From assembly GCF_029962835.1 (NCBI RefSeq), contig NC_080577.1, positions 2,418,001-2,482,000 of the forward strand: a stretch of 64,000 nucleotides of DNA, in the 5' to 3' direction. Shown in pieces: positions 24,565 to 37,400 of the stretch. A program made the position numbers and the translations under genes. Within the stretch, counting starts at the first letter, position 1. Each line of letters starts with the position of its first letter. This DNA is from Magnolia sinica. Lineage: Eukaryota > Streptophyta > Magnoliopsida > Magnoliales > Magnoliaceae. Under the pieces are notes generated by a model. That model made no database searches. It was not told the origin of the DNA and was given only the letters and a program-made list of their open reading frames with translations.

Positions 24565-24884
24565 AACTCCAACAATAGGATGACACAAAATTTAAATCTA
24601 AGATCTAAAAATCAAGCCTATCCATGATTCTAGTGTGCAATACAAAGGAAAATAATTTAGAAAGTGATCAGGACCTACCCATCACATGGTCCACCTGAAT
24701 CACTGATTGCCACTCCAATCATTAGATGACACACTAAATATAGGTCTGGGACTTAAAAATCAAGTGCATCTATGATTCAGGTGGACAATTACCCATCCAT
24801 CGTCTGGTCCACCTGAATCACATATGGGAGTGAGGTTTGAGCCCTTGGTTTAACACGAGGTAGCACGCCTGCTGGATTTTACCG
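24565..24884. other. Intergenic, nothing recognised
   Basis: Contains two imperfect copies of an ATCACATGGTCCACCTGAATC segment (near 24680 and 24795). No gene. Confidence 0.45.
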
Positions 24885-25375
24885 AAGCGGATTTCCTGTG
24901 GAAGCCTTTTGCGGGGAAGTTCCTGCCCCAAAAACTTAGGTGGGGCCCACCTTGATGTTTGTGAGAAATCCAACTCGTCCATCTCTTTTTTTAGATTATT
25001 TTAGGACACAGGGAAAAAATGAGCCGGATCCAATATTCAAATGTGCAGAAAACGTGAGGGTTGGACGTCCATGGTTGAAATATTCATGGGGCCACAGAAG
25101 TTTTGAATCAAGATAATATTTGTATTTTCAGTACATCTCAGTAGGAATGATGTTATGAACGGTGTAGATGGCATGTAAACATTACTCTCGACCCCTGGGA
25201 GGTTTCAATGGTAGGATTTTCCCTATCCACATTTTCCTTTAGCGCGGCCCACTTGAGTCTTGGATCCTTCTCAATTTTTGTCTCAACTCTAAAATTAGCT
25301 CAAAAAACGAATGGACGGAGTAGATTTCTCCCAAACATCACGGTGGGACCCATCTAGGTAACTGAACGTATTGAA
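24885..25375. repeat. Family-P palindrome, GCGGATTTCCTG subfamily
   Basis: Ends differ from the common type: GCGGATTTCCTGTGGAAGCC and GGAAGTTCCTGCC precede GTGGGGCCCACCTTGATG, and the core uses TTTGTGAGAAATCCAAC in place of the TATGTGTTTTATCCACAC motif. The same subfamily occurs at 26226-26570 and 28265-28590. Confidence 0.75.
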
Positions 25376-25504
25376 TGGTAATTATATAGATTAACGAGGT
25401 AGTTTTTTGAAGAATAAAAAAATATTAGAAAAAGGTACTGAATGTCAATTACATATTAGTTGGGTAGTTCTTCTGCAAAATTCCCTCTCCAAAAACCGAA
25501 AGTC

Positions 25505-25870
25505 CTCCCGATGATTTATTTCTCCTGAAAGCTGTCTTCCAAAGACTCGAAGAGAAGAAAAAATGCAGGGATTTTGTTTTTATTCTTCAGTAGGTGGCGG
25601 AAGGTAGTATCAGCGAAGCGGAAGGGCATTTTCGGGAGACCTGATCCAGGTATTCCACTCTCTCTCTGAGAAATCTCTTTAAATGGTTTCAGAAAAGAGT
25701 AAAATGAGAGGATTTTGATCGAAGTCCGATGAGTTAGGGCAGACGATTGCTTCTTTTTTTTTAAAAAAAATATATTTTAAATATCGATTTTCCCTTTATT
25801 TCATCATATTTCCGAAATTGCAACCGAAGAAGAAACGAGAGCAGGAAAAAAATCTCCTGAAAATACGAAA
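25505..25870 (+). promoter_or_regulatory. Conserved upstream block, possible CHX leader exon and promoter (unit 1)
   Basis: This block matches 46921-47215 in unit 2 closely while surrounding sequence differs. Within it TATTCTTCAG at 25581-25590 looks like a 3' splice site and CCTGATCCAG|GTATTC at 25640-25655 like a 5' splice site. A splice acceptor also lies just before the CHX start codon (34366), so an upstream leader exon is expected somewhere. Assigning this block that role is inference; here it would be about 8.7 kb from the start codon. Confidence 0.3.
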
Positions 25871-26225
25871 ATTCAAGCAAATATTTTTGAAAGACCAAGA
25901 ATACCCCTGATTTTATGATTATTACGGTGTGAACCCCGTGCCAAGCCACGGATCTTATGAAAGAACAGGGGCATCTTTGTCTTATTAGAACCCAAGGCAC
26001 AGTTTTCGATGGTGGAGGATCTTCTGTTCGCCAGATAGGCTATGATGCGCGTTCATCTTCACCGCAAGCAACTGCGCTCACACGTGATAACGTGGCACGT
26101 ACGTGCGAGATCCGGGATCGTCGTCAGGTGGGCCCCCCTGTTTCGATTCTCTGGGCCGTGGGCCAAAGTATCAGGGTAGCCCGTCCACTCGGTAGGGCAA
26201 CGCAACTGTTGCCCATTTATCGGAC

Positions 26226-26570
26226 GCGGATTTCCTACGAAAGCCTTTTTCAGGAAGTTCCTGCACAAGATGCTGGGTGGGGCCCACGGCGATGTTTGTG
26301 AGAAATCCACCCCGTCCATCCGTTTTTTGAGCTCATTTAAGGACTACAACAAAAAATGAGGTGTATCCAAAACTCGAGTGGGCCACACGAGAGGAAACAG
26401 TGGGGATTCAGCGAACACCGTTGAAACATTCTCATCGCCATAAAAGTTTGGTACCAGGCCAAAGTTTAAACGGTTTTGATGGCATATAAACATAAAGGTG
26501 GAGCCTTTCGCACGAACATCACGGTGGGTCCCACCCAGCTTCGCAGCAAATCCGCGTCTCCCTTTTTCTG
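26226..26570. repeat. Family-P palindrome, GCGGATTTCC subfamily
   Basis: Left GCGGATTTCCTACGAAAGCC with GTGGGGCCCACGGCGATG; right CATCACGGTGGGTCCCACCC with GCAAATCCGCG. It is shorter than most copies because much of the centre is missing. Confidence 0.75.
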
Positions 26571-27239
26571 TCTTTTCACAGTCCGTTTAATTCGTGCACG
26601 TGTGGCCCACCAGACGAGCGGCTACCATGAATTCTTTGTAGCTGCGGCATCTACACAGTGCGCTATCGCACGTTTGCCATCGCGTCGTGCCAAGTGCTGA
26701 CTCTCCCCTCGCACACGTGAGTGAGGTCGGCACCGTTATTGTAGGCGCTCCACTGTCTACGGCTACCCGGAAATTCCGCTGGTCTTCTTTCAATGTGAAA
26801 CAAGTAATGGTGGGGCCTACCCGATGATCTGCTCTGCTGCTATTGTACTTTTCTGGTGAGAATCGATACCACAAACTTGCGGTACCTTTCCATCTTTGCT
26901 GACAACATGCTTCTTCGGAAGAAACTCAGTACGATTAAAACCGTGTAGCCCCCCCATGAAGATACCTCAGAACACATATCAATCTGGTCTGTTCATCAGG
27001 TGAGCCACACCCTTGAAATCAATGGACAGCGACGATTTGACTTAACGTATGGGTGTAGCTCCACCTAGTGAGTAGATCATCTTAATTCTGGCTTGAGAGA
27101 TGAAATCTTGGTTTTTTCTTACCGTGGATTTTCATTTTATTTATTCACGGTTGATAACTAAATTTGAATTTTGAATTTTTAAAATATTCTGTGATATATT
27201 TATAGAATAGTGAATGGGATCAGATATATGCTCTCGCAT
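26571..27239. other. Intergenic, no gene seen
   Basis: GC-richer stretch with G-box-like CACGTG sites (26597 and near 26713) and mixed sequence. Short frames on both strands have no recognisable domain. Confidence 0.45.
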
Positions 27240-27620
27240 GCTTTAAACACAAGGCAGGAGCATGTTGCATGGTGTGTTGATGTCAATAAGTTTTGTGGGC
27301 CCATCATGATGGATTTGTTATATCCCCTATCCATTTATTACTGTGATTATTAGCCAAAATAATGAGGTATATCCAAAACTCAAGTGGACCACATCACATA
27401 TTGTACCCTAAAAATTTTCAACGGTAGGCATTCAATCCCCACTATTTTTTATAGGGTGGCCCACTTGAATTTTGGATCTGACTCATTGTTAAGCCATGCC
27501 CTTAAATGATCTGACAAATTGGATGGACTGTGTGGATGTAACACAAATATTATGGTGGGTCCACAGAACTAGGTGAGGCCAACACACCACCAAGTTACAC
27601 TATGCAATTCGCTTCCCAGG
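27240..27620. repeat. Family-P palindrome
   Basis: Extended ends TTGCATGGTGTGTTGATGTC and GGCCAACACACCACC pair with each other. The right terminus reads CTATGCAATTCGCTTCCC, equivalent to the GGAAGCGGATTGC end of other copies. Confidence 0.75.
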
Positions 27621-28264
27621 AGCTTGAACATAAGATGATGAGTCCATTGTAAGAGAACGTTGGCTTCAAAATAAAGTAAATTTAAAATTGTGATGACTTG
27701 TAAAAATGAGTTGACTAATTTTATAATTAAAATAAAATTTTACATATTTTTTTAAAGTAGCTGTTTTTTATTATTATTTTTTTCCCCACGATATTGCCTG
27801 TATCGTAATTGTAAAACTTAATATTTTTTTTAGTAATTTATTACCCTGATGTGAATGGAAGTAAAAAACAACCGTTTAAATACTTAAAAGAAGCGATAGT
27901 GACGAAGGTGAAATATAACCCGCAATATTGAATTTTGCAAGCTTTTGATGTGTTAGACGACCTTATTATTTTGAAATATTGGATTTGAATTTTCAACTGC
28001 CCAACCTGTAATTGTGGAGCATGTCGTTTTCACGATACTCATTTTCTTAGGCAAGTGCTCTGAAAGTGGGGAAACATGTCACCGTATGACAATTTGCTGG
28101 ACCAATTGCTGTAGGTGATCAGTTCTTGTAAAATAAAGGTATACCAATCACGAATTGGAAATGAAGCGATAGTGTTGCCTCCTTGACAAAGTAATCCATC
28201 TGGAGATTCCACCCATCCGTTGGAGCAAAATTTCTCTCTTTTGAAGGCATTGCATTGAATGTCT
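27621..28264. other. Intergenic, AT-rich, nothing recognised
   Basis: Long A/T stretches (27690-27860), no coding frame supported. Confidence 0.5.
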
Positions 28265-29630
28265 ATCCATACGAGACACGGATTTCCCGACAAAAAGGAA
28301 CTTCTTGGATGGGAAGCTAGGCGGGGCAATGTGATTTTTTGAGAAATTCATCGCATTCATTCGTTTTGCCATATCATGTTAGGACATGGGCATAAATGTT
28401 ACAACGGTGTATGTTCCATCATCCTTGTTTCATGTAGTGCGGCCCACTTGAATTTTGGATATCTTCATTTTTTTAGCAAACGTGATTTAACAAAATGGAT
28501 GGCCGGAATAGATTTCTCACAAACATCAGGTCGGCGTCAGCTCTTGGAAGTTTCTGCAAAAGGCTTTCGCTCGCAGGCAATCTGCTTCCCACGTACCATT
28601 TTTCTTTTCCTGCCGTTTCTTTGGACGCTGCTTATCGGATGGTTAAGATCATCTGATTTTGTTGGAAATTTGAGGGACATGCCACGTGTACTGCGGTCTG
28701 CGGGAGTAGGTAACTCTACTGGCTCTACCACCGCACAGTCGCCAATCTTGGAACGTCGCACGCTTCTCTTTAGTCAAAGTCAGCCCTCTTTTAAAAAAAG
28801 GACGGGATGCACGCCTGCACGAAGCGGATCCCGTGATGACCTCAACGAAATCGGATTTCCTGAAGGCGCTTATCCATGTATATCCCTGTTGACCCGACTC
28901 TCGGGAGCCATCGTGATGTATGTCCTTTTATCCACGCCGTTCATCTGTTTTTCCAGCTCGAGCCCAGCAACGAAGCAAATCAAAATCTCAGGTAGACCAC
29001 ACCATGGTAAAAAGTGGTGATTGAACACCCACCGTTAAAAACTCTCAAAAGTTTGTTGATATTTGTGTTTTCCCTTCATCCAGCTCTTCGTAACCTTATC
29101 AACAGGTTCGATGGCGGCCTAAGAATATTTCAACAGTGGGTGTTGTATCGCCCTTTTCGTACGATGCGGTGCACTTGTGCTTTCGATGGCTTCATTTTAG
29201 GGCGTGAGTAACTAAATGAGCTGTAAGAACTGACGGACAGCGTGGATGATAAGAAACATACTAACACTATAATACAAAAGGTGGCGTGATGCACAAGGAA
29301 GCCCGTTCCTATACGACTGTTTCGTATGCAAATTTACATCAACTGGTTGCATGTAGGTCCTCCTTGATGTTTGTAAGACATCCAATCCGTCTAAAAGAGT
29401 CTTACTACTTCGAAAATGAAAGAATGAGATGGATCCAATAATCAGGTGAGCCATATCATAGAAAATAATTAACAGCCACCTAAATTGTCCAAAACTACCT
29501 TGTGACCTAACTGATGATTGGATTGGCTGATTCTTAAGGAGTCCCATTTTCAAAGTAGGAAGACCCTTGAGGACGGGTTGGATGCCATACACAGACCATA
29601 GTGGAACCCACACGAAGATAGTTGCACCGA
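28265..29630. repeat. Three family-P copies in series
   Basis: Approximate copies: 28265-28590 (GCGGATTTCC subfamily, degraded), 28840-29260 and 29320-29630 (degraded). They are separated by GC-richer spacer (28600-28830). A 214-codon open frame at 28376-29020 crosses copies and spacer and has no domain, so it is not called. Confidence 0.6.
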
Positions 29631-29699
29631 AATTATCCTCTACAACAGTTGCATCAGGCTGGTTATTATTTTTTAATATCAAGAACTGATATTATAAGG

Positions 29700-30180
29700 G
29701 GTGTCAGTGAAAATAGCGGGGCTGCAACTGGCGTTCAAGTCAACTAGAAACCCATTGACCCAACCCGCGTTCAGTTTGAGTCGTCAAGGCCCTCAGGTGG
29801 GGTTCGAGTTCAAACCGCCAACCTTGATTTGAAACCGGATTGGGCTTGGTTAAGTAAATTTCAATTGGGTTAGGAGGGGGTTGAAAATAATCACATGTAT
29901 CTGGGCCGGGTTTGGGCTGAGTATAAAGGAATTCGTCTTGGGCCGAGTATAAAGGAATTCGTCTTGGGTGCCTTGGATTGGAATTCAGCTCTTGCCAGGT
30001 TGCAGGTCAAGTCCTCCCGAGCTCGGATCGGGCTTGGTTTAACTGTCAACTCCTCTTTTGTTCCTGAGGTGTTATTCGGGTGGGGTGGGGTGGGGTGGGT
30101 TGGGTTGGGTTGGGTTCAGGGTCAGCCCAAGCTCGATCCTACGGACTCAACCACAACCCGACCCTATCTGAATTCCATAG
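29700..30180. repeat. Degenerate GGGTTGG-rich repeat with a G-rich tandem run
   Basis: The stretch mixes CCCAACCCG and GGGCTTGGGTT motifs like the repeats at 58930-59345. An exact short duplication (GAGTATAAAGGAATTCGTCTT near 29920 and 29946) and a GGTGGGGTGGGGTGGGG run at about 30078-30116 lie inside. Confidence 0.5.
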
Positions 30181-30251
30181 AGAGATGGGGCTTTTTTTTA
30201 TTTATTTATCAAACTCTTCTTTTATTTCACATTCCTCTTTATAGAGTTAGA

Positions 30252-30254
<3 letters not shown>

Positions 30255-30322
<68 letters not shown>
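30255..30322. repeat. Compound microsatellite (CT)n(AT)n
   Basis: About 23 CT units followed directly by about 11 AT units. Confidence 0.9.
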
Positions 30323-30428
30323 CAAATTGGCGGCCATGAAACCCATCGGAAAGAAATGATCAAGCCATCCAGATTCAAACAGGATGGGTTTAGATGACAC
30401 CCTATCAATGTTGACTTTTTATAGTATG

Positions 30429-32053
30429 TGTTGTGGGAAAAATTGAACTGGTCCCTCATGCGGGAAGAGCAACCAATGTCTACAAGTGATATGCCTTCAA
30501 GCTAGGCTGACCGAGGTCCGCACAGAAGGGCCATCAGCATGGGACCAACAGTTCCTTTAACTTAGTGACAAGCCACCAAGCTAAACCGTTAGAGAACGAA
30601 GTTTAGTAGGAGAGGACTCACCCCACCAGGAATGTCTACAACATGAGTAAGGAACCCGTGGGGAAGTAGCTCCCCAGGATCCCGGGTTGACCAAGTTGAC
30701 CACCGTCAGAGAGGCAGTACGAGAAATCCGAGGCGCATCTTGCCCTGGATCCAAAAGAGATAAGGATCCGATTTGATCTCGGCTGAATATCTCTCCTACA
30801 TATTTGAGATAAGAATCCCATTAGAACAGGAGCTCTCCAACGTAGCACAATGGGATTCAGTGTTTCGGAACCTTCTCCCACGCCCTATATATACGCCCTC
30901 ATAGGTTGTAGTTCACGTATCGTGGAATCGAGGAGGTCGACTTAGTTGCCTCGAGAACCAGGTCGGAACCCTGGCTGATAACATGGATCGTATCATGAGA
31001 TTGCCGGAGAGGCAGCAAGTGTCCTCAACTAACCAATAGGAAGTAGCAGAGGAGGCAATCAAGCAGTCTAGCCCTGAACAATTGCGCCATGAGCTGCATC
31101 AGGGGCAAGTACGAGCTGAAGAAAGCCTCGCAGCCCCAACCTAGACGCGGGCGACTATAGAGCTCGCCGGATTCGACTTTTGTCGTACCCTTGATGAGAA
31201 GCAACATGCTCGGGGAAAGAAAGCCCCAGAAGTCATGACAGGAAGTGAGGTCTCCTAGGGGGCGAACATCAGAGAGATCTGGGACCAGCTTAATAGTATC
31301 CAATAAGCATACCAAGCAAAGGCCTTGGTATCTATAGTTTTTGTAGATCTATCGGAGGGCGATAACAAGGCGATAAGCCGTCTCAACTCTACATCAACCT
31401 CATATCTTGACCAGATTTAAGCATCAATACTTCATTCTCGGTACACTTGTTGGACCCTTTGATGCCTAAGTCAGGCTTGTAGAAGATGATCACAAGGAGA
31501 TAAATTGGGGCTTAGATGCATCACCTTCTTCCTCCATTAGTTTAGAGTCTGTGGTTGTATATATAAGGCGTGGGATGAGTTTTTGGACTTTCGAATCCTA
31601 TTGTGCTACGTTGGAGGCCACCTGATCTGGCGGGATTCTGATCCCGAATATATTGGAGTGATTTTTGGCCGAGATCGGGCCGGATCCTTATTTCTTCTGG
31701 ATTTGAGGCGAGATTCGCCCCGTATTTCTCATACCACCTCACTGGCAGTGGTCAACCTAGCCAGCTCGGGATGCTAGGGAGCTCAGGGCTCACAGAGTCT
31801 GAGCTCCTTCTCCATGGGTTCCTTACCCATGTTGTAGACATTCTTGGTGGGACGAGTCCTCTCTTACTGAGCTTCGTTCTTTGACGACTTAACTAGACGG
31901 TTCGTCTTTGAGAACTGCTCATCCCGTGCTAATGGCTCTTCTGCTTGGATCTTGGTCACCCCAGCTCGGAGGGTCCTCAACTTGGAGGCATATCACTTGT
32001 AAATAACTATTGCTCTTCCCATGTGAGGGACCGGTTTAGTTTTTCCCACGACA
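30429..32053. mobile_element. Inverted pair of diverged LTR-like sequences
   Basis: TGTTGTGGGAAAAA begins at 30429 on the plus strand; its counterpart TGTCGTGGGAAAAA begins at 32053 on the minus strand. Both continue with GAACTGGTCCCTCATG / AAACCGGTCCCTCACATG and CGGGAAGAGCAA / GGGAAGAGCAA, and both later carry a TATATATACGCCC / TATATATACAACC TATA-like segment (near 30890 and 31555). They are homologous but point toward each other, unlike a normal LTR element. The centre (about 31000-31500) has no intact coding frame. Confidence 0.6.
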
Positions 32054-32129
32054 ATTAGCATTAATTAGAAAAAAAACAAAAATTGTATGGTTAAGATCTT
32101 TCAATCAGGATTTTCCAACCACAGAGTCC

Positions 32130-34270
32130 TTAGTATTAGTGTACTGATTTGTAGATCTTATTTGTCAATCACGTGAGTCTATGTGTGAAGTAGTCGGTTG
32201 AGCCTTTAGAAATTAGAGACAGAAAACACAAGAGGATAAGAACATCAAAGAGCAAAGAATAGGTAAATGAGGTGCATTGGTGACCTTAACCCTTGACCCA
32301 AAACAACCCTTTGACCTCTAGATGATCTAGGCTTAATAAGAAAACCGAATTGATCATCCCTTAACCTTAGGAACCCAAGCGGAATATGATAAGTAAGGTT
32401 AGAAGAGGCGCGGAACTACTGTAAAAACAAACGCCCAAAAAAACAACAGTTTTCAAGGGGTCTTCGAGCAAGCCTCGAGGGGTCTTCGATGGCGTCGAAT
32501 ACCCCCTCGATGGCATCGAACAGGAAGTCAGATGTCCAGTAAGAATTGATTATTTAATCTGATTTTTTCAATGCAATCGAGGTCTTCTTCGATGACATTT
32601 AAGGACCACTCGATGGTATTGAAGTTAATTCAGATATGTCCAGCAAGAAATACTCATATTATTAAATTTTCTCAATGGCATCAAGGAAACCGTCGATGGC
32701 ATTGAAGGTGACCTTGATGGCATTGAAGGTGACCTTGATGGCATCGACAGAGCCGTTTTCTACCCTTTTTTTACTATTGAAACTTAAACTTTTTATAAAG
32801 GGCATTCTGTTCTTATGCATTTTCATGCGTTTTTGGTGCAATAGAAGCTTAGGAGATTTCATGTTCATATCCCTCACCCCAAGCCTATATTCCATTGAGT
32901 TCTAAGCCATTTTTCTCGAGATTAACATGCTAATGAGGATTCCAACCTTCACCTTGAAGATGTACTTGAATTCTTCCATTTTCTAGAGAAAAGACTCCAT
33001 TTTTCTCGAGATTAACATGCTAATGAGGATTCCAACCTTCACCTTGAAGATGTACTTGAATTCTTCCATTTTCTAGAGAAAAGACTTAACCTTTATATGC
33101 ATACCATTGTCTAAATCCTCTAGAAGACCCTTCTAAGTGAGTTTTCTAGGAAATACAACTTCCCATTAGTTGTATGAGATTCAACCAACCTCTCATCACC
33201 TTGGTCACCTCAAAAGAGCATCGTATGCAAGGTGTTTGATGTTGGAGCCGAAGCCTTGGCAAAGCATCAACATCATAATCGGGGAGCATCGGGGAGCTGA
33301 TTGAAGCACGAGAGAGCGACGATCGAGCAACTTAAGACAGAGCTGTATAAGGTACTCAATCCGACCAATAAGTTGTCAAGAGTAAGAGTCCATGAACTCT
33401 CTCTCCTTGTGTAGGACTGAGGGTAAGAGTTTGTGACCCAAACTCGACTTAGATTTTTGTGTAGGATCTTGGCTCTTGTGTAGGGCCTAAATCAAGTCCT
33501 TGTGTAGGCCACCTAGCACAAGTGTTTGCGTGTCAGTCTTCGTGGGAGCCTTCGGTGAGAGTAAACGTAGGGCCTTGTGTAGGACCGAGGTTGTTGGTTA
33601 GGCAAAGGAAAACCAACTAAAGTCTCTTATGGGAGCCTCTAACAGGAGGGTATGCACTGGGTTCTTGTGTAGGACCTTGGCTCTTCTGTAGGGCCTAAAT
33701 TCAGGTTCTTATGTAGGACATTGGCTCTTATATAGAGCCTAAATCTTAGAGTCCTTATGTAGGGCTGTAAAGGTTAGAAGTTAACTTAATTTAAAACCTC
33801 TGATAGTGAAATTTGGTACATTTATAGGTTAAGTACGTCCACCGGGAGTGAAGTAGGCAAGTAGCCTAACCACAATACATAATTATGTTTAGGATTGTCA
33901 TTTGCGCATCTATTTAATTATGCTTAGATGTTGAATGCTTAATTATATGCATGCATGATTAGATGAATGCTAGACGTTGATAGTTAGCACATCCCACACA
34001 CAAATATACACTATCATGATATAGGCTAGTTGCTTATTTGTAAATTATTTGTAATTTATATGATTGGACCCTCAATTGGCTTGGAAACCTTAAGAGTTAA
34101 AATTGTCTTGCTTGGTTTGATTGATAATTAGTTTGAGTCAAACAATTATGTTTTAAAAGGCAAAAATTTTAAATTGGTCCTAATCACCTCAGGTTATGTC
34201 TTTATTCCTTAGCTCCGCCAAGCTTCTGCACGCGTAGCGTGGTAATCCCATTACACCACAGGCAAACTTT
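32130..34270 (+). mobile_element. LTR-like insertion present only in unit 1 (about 2.1 kb)
   Basis: In unit 2, TTCCAACTACAGAATAATTAG runs directly into TTCACCAGAATGTTTGATTG (49338-49371). In unit 1 the matching flanks at about 32110-32130 and 34276 are separated by this segment. It carries TCGATGGCATCGAA motifs (32500-32760), CTTGTGTAGGGCC repeats (33410-33770), and CACCGGGAGTGAAGTAGGC near 33840, which I associate with the 3' part of plant copia LTRs. No coding region. A solo LTR is the best guess. Confidence 0.5.
32907..33086. repeat. Perfect 90-bp tandem duplication
   Basis: Two copies, 32907-32996 and 32997-33086, appear identical base for base. They lie inside the LTR-like insertion. 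A perfect pair implies a recent event or an assembly artefact. Confidence 0.9.
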
Positions 34271-34364
34271 CACTCAGTTCACCAAAATGTTTGATTGTCG
34301 TCGTTGTAAATGTAAGTGAATCATCATAGTTCCTGAAGAATCAATTCTCGGTGTTTTTTTCTGC

Positions 34365-34366
34365 AG
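34365..34366 (+). other. Candidate 3' splice site of a 5' UTR intron, CHX copy 1
   Basis: GTGTTTTTTTCTGCAG ends here, 40 bases before the ATG: a strong polypyrimidine tract plus CAG. The equivalent in copy 2 (GGTTATTGCTGCAG, ending 49433) has a weaker tract. Confidence 0.5.
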
Positions 34367-34406
34367 AGAGTTGAAGTTAACAAGAGCTGTGAAGCTGCCC
34401 GGATCG

Positions 34407-37400
34407 ATGGCGAACGTCACAGGACATGCCTGCCCAGCTCCGATGAAAGCTACATCGAATGGAGCTTTCCAAGGGGACAATCCTCTCGACTTTGCCCTCC
34501 CTTTGGCCATCTTGCAGATATGCCTAGTGCTCGTCCTCACACGTTCTCTCGCTTTTCTTCTCAAGCCTTTGAGGCAACCTCGCGTGATTGCAGAGATTAT
34601 TGTGAGATCCTCTCTACCATCTTTTTCCACACATTTTCTATAGTGCTCTTGTTTTTCCCTTCTGGATTTCACATATTCCAGTAGTTGTGTTCAAAGACAA
34701 CTCGTTGTTTTTGTCTCTCTGGGCTCAGGAACCAGCATGTCTCACCACTTACTGGGGTCCACATCCTGAGATGATTGGATGATTTGAACAGTCCTTATTC
34801 CCATTACTACATTGTCCCTTGATCACCCTTCAGTGATGATCCTGACATTTGATTTTTGGAGTAGAATAAAATCCATTGAAAACTTCTTCTTTCTTTTTTG
34901 TCGAAATTCATCTACTGATAGTGATGGTCTTAGTCGTCCATTTGGTGTTTCTTATGGTGTATAACAGAGTCCACAACATGGACATTTCAAATCATCGGGC
35001 CACTCTGTATGTGGGTCCCAGTGGGCAGTGACACACGTTGGATCCTGAGTTGTGGCAGAGGCAAAACAAACTCTTTACAGCATGCAAGGACTTGGGCAAA
35101 TGCTCAGAAACTGCTTTCATTCGGTCAGAGAGTTTAACTCAACTGGTGAATGGAAAACTTGCCAATAGAGATTGGCCAAATCAACTTTGGCCATTCAATT
35201 ATTTTGGAACACTTGAGTTTCAATTGGAGGTGCAAAGCCTTTCAAATCTGAGTCGACTCAACCAAGTTCTGAATCAACAGCGAGTTCTTAAACACTGATA
35301 TATGGTAGAAATAATACATTTGTATGTAAGTATATAGAGGAATTTCTAACCTTTCTTTCTTGATGAAGGGAGGAATTTTGCTTGGGCCATCTGCCTTGGG
35401 CCGTAGCCAGAGGTATCTGCATGCAGTTTTCCCTCCCAAGAGCCTCACAGTCCTAGACACTCTAGCCAACCTTGGGCTGCTCTTCTTCCTCTTCCTAGTA
35501 GGACTAGAATTGGACATAAAGGCCATTCGACGGACGGGAAAACAGGCCCTTGGAATCGCTGCTGCAGGCATCAGCCTCCCGTTTGTGCTCGGCATTGGTT
35601 CTTCATTCATTCTCCGAAATACAATCTCAAAAGGTGTCGATGAACCACCTTTTCTTGTCTTCATGGGTGTGGCACTCTCTATAACTGCCTTCCCCGTCCT
35701 CGCCCGCATCCTTGCTGAGCTCAAGCTCCTGACTACTGATGTGGGACGGATGGCCATGTCAGCTGCTGCTGTCAATGATGTGGCTGCATGGATCCTTCTT
35801 GCCCTTGCCATCGCACTCTCTGGCTCTAGCAATACCTCCCCTATTGTGTCCCTCTGGGTCCTTCTCTCCGGAGCTGCGTTCGTCATAGTTTCCATCTATG
35901 TACTTTGCCCAATATTCTCTTGGATAGCCCGCCGTTCCCCAGATGGTGTGCCCATAGAGGAAACCTACATCTGTGGTATTCTGGCTGCCGTCCTGGCGGC
36001 CGCGTTCGTGACCGATGCTATTGGAATTCATGCCCTTTTCGGGGCCTTTGTGGTCGGAATTCTCATCCCCAAGGAGGGCCCCTTGGCAGGTGCTCTGGTG
36101 GAGAGGGTGGAGGATCTTGTTTCAGGCCTCTTCCTCCCGTTGTACTTCGTCTCCAGCGGGTTGAAGACCAATGTGGCTACCATCCAAGGGGCCCAGTCAT
36201 GGGGGCTGCTTGTTTTGGTGATCGTTACGGCCTGCGTGGGGAAGATCGTGGGGACTGTTGTCGTTTCACTCGCGTGCAGGGTGCCGTATCGTGATGCCCT
36301 CACCCTTGGATTTCTCATGAACACGAAAGGCTTGGTTGAACTCATCGTCCTCAACATCGGCAAAGACAGAAAGGTAATGCAGTTTTCCCTCATGGTGAAA
36401 GCAATGCTTCCTATGAACTTGTGCTTGTCATAGTTGAAAGTTTGATAAATCACGTCTATATTCATATCGAATTAGAATACTACTTACCATAGGTCACCAT
36501 GTTTGGCAAAGAATAGAAAGCCTTCTGTGAAATTTTGATTTTGGGTACTTCCAAACGCACCCTTCATCTATTAAAAGAACTTTGGAATTTGATAGAGGTG
36601 ATTGCTCATCTATCATTCAACTCCTGCATTGGCAACCTTCCTGGTTGGGTTTTTTTTTTTTTTTGGCATGCTACTCCGAACAATTAGGAAGTTAAAAACA
36701 AAGTCAACCCACTGACATGTTCAGCCAAATTTTGATTTGGGGCACTTCCAAATGCACCCTGCATTTATTAACATTAGGAATTTATGGAAGTGATTCCTCT
36801 ACTGCTTTACCACTCCTGCATTGTGGAGCTTACCAGTTGGGCTAATTTTCCATGCCACCCACACAATTGGTAAGGGTCTGTTTTGGACGGTGGGAAAAGA
36901 AAAGGGGAAGAAAACTGTAATGATATTCAGTGATGATTTCCAATTGATTCCATGAGCATTGTTGAAACATGGATTCGATTTTTGGGCATCTTGTTTTGTC
37001 AGGAAGTGGAAATCTCATAAAGCTCTCACGTTGTTCACCTCGTCATAACTTGCATGCGATAATCAGCCTGTGTTTGCAAAATGAGTGCTTTTGGAATCTA
37101 ATATTTCTTTTGCTATTCAAATATAGTGAGACATCCTGTTATGGGAAAACTCAATCCATTTTCTTTTATTTTCTTTTCTCACCATCCAAACATGCCTTGT
37201 CTTCAAACTGAAGTCATCCCATAGACAGGTTCGACCAAATTTTGATTTGAGGGGCTTCCAAACACCCCCCTGCATCTATTAACAGAACTTTGGAATTTGA
37301 GTGGCAATTCCCCTCTTCTTTCTTCCTACTGCATTGCCAACATTCCCGGGTTCTTTTCCATGCCACCCCAAATGATTTAAGCATGAAACAAAGTCATCTG

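Noticed and set aside
25761..26000. Minus-strand frame sharing FLLRWQFRTYDEIKGKS-like sequence with 46970-47329
   Set aside because: Shared because the DNA is duplicated; no domain, and poly-A/T tracts break both frames.
28376..29020. 214-codon plus-strand frame
   Set aside because: Runs through two family-P copies and spacer; composition and content are those of the repeats.
30078..30116. GGTGGGG/GGTTGGG run that could suggest an interstitial telomere
   Set aside because: The unit is not the plant telomere TTTAGGG; it is a short low-complexity run.
29895..30359. 154-codon plus-strand frame
   Set aside because: Made of degenerate GGGTTGG repeat and the (CT)n(AT)n microsatellite.
35242..35895. 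217-codon minus-strand frame (and 50224-50814)
   Set aside because: Antisense of CHX exon 2 in both copies; preserved only because the sense strand is conserved.
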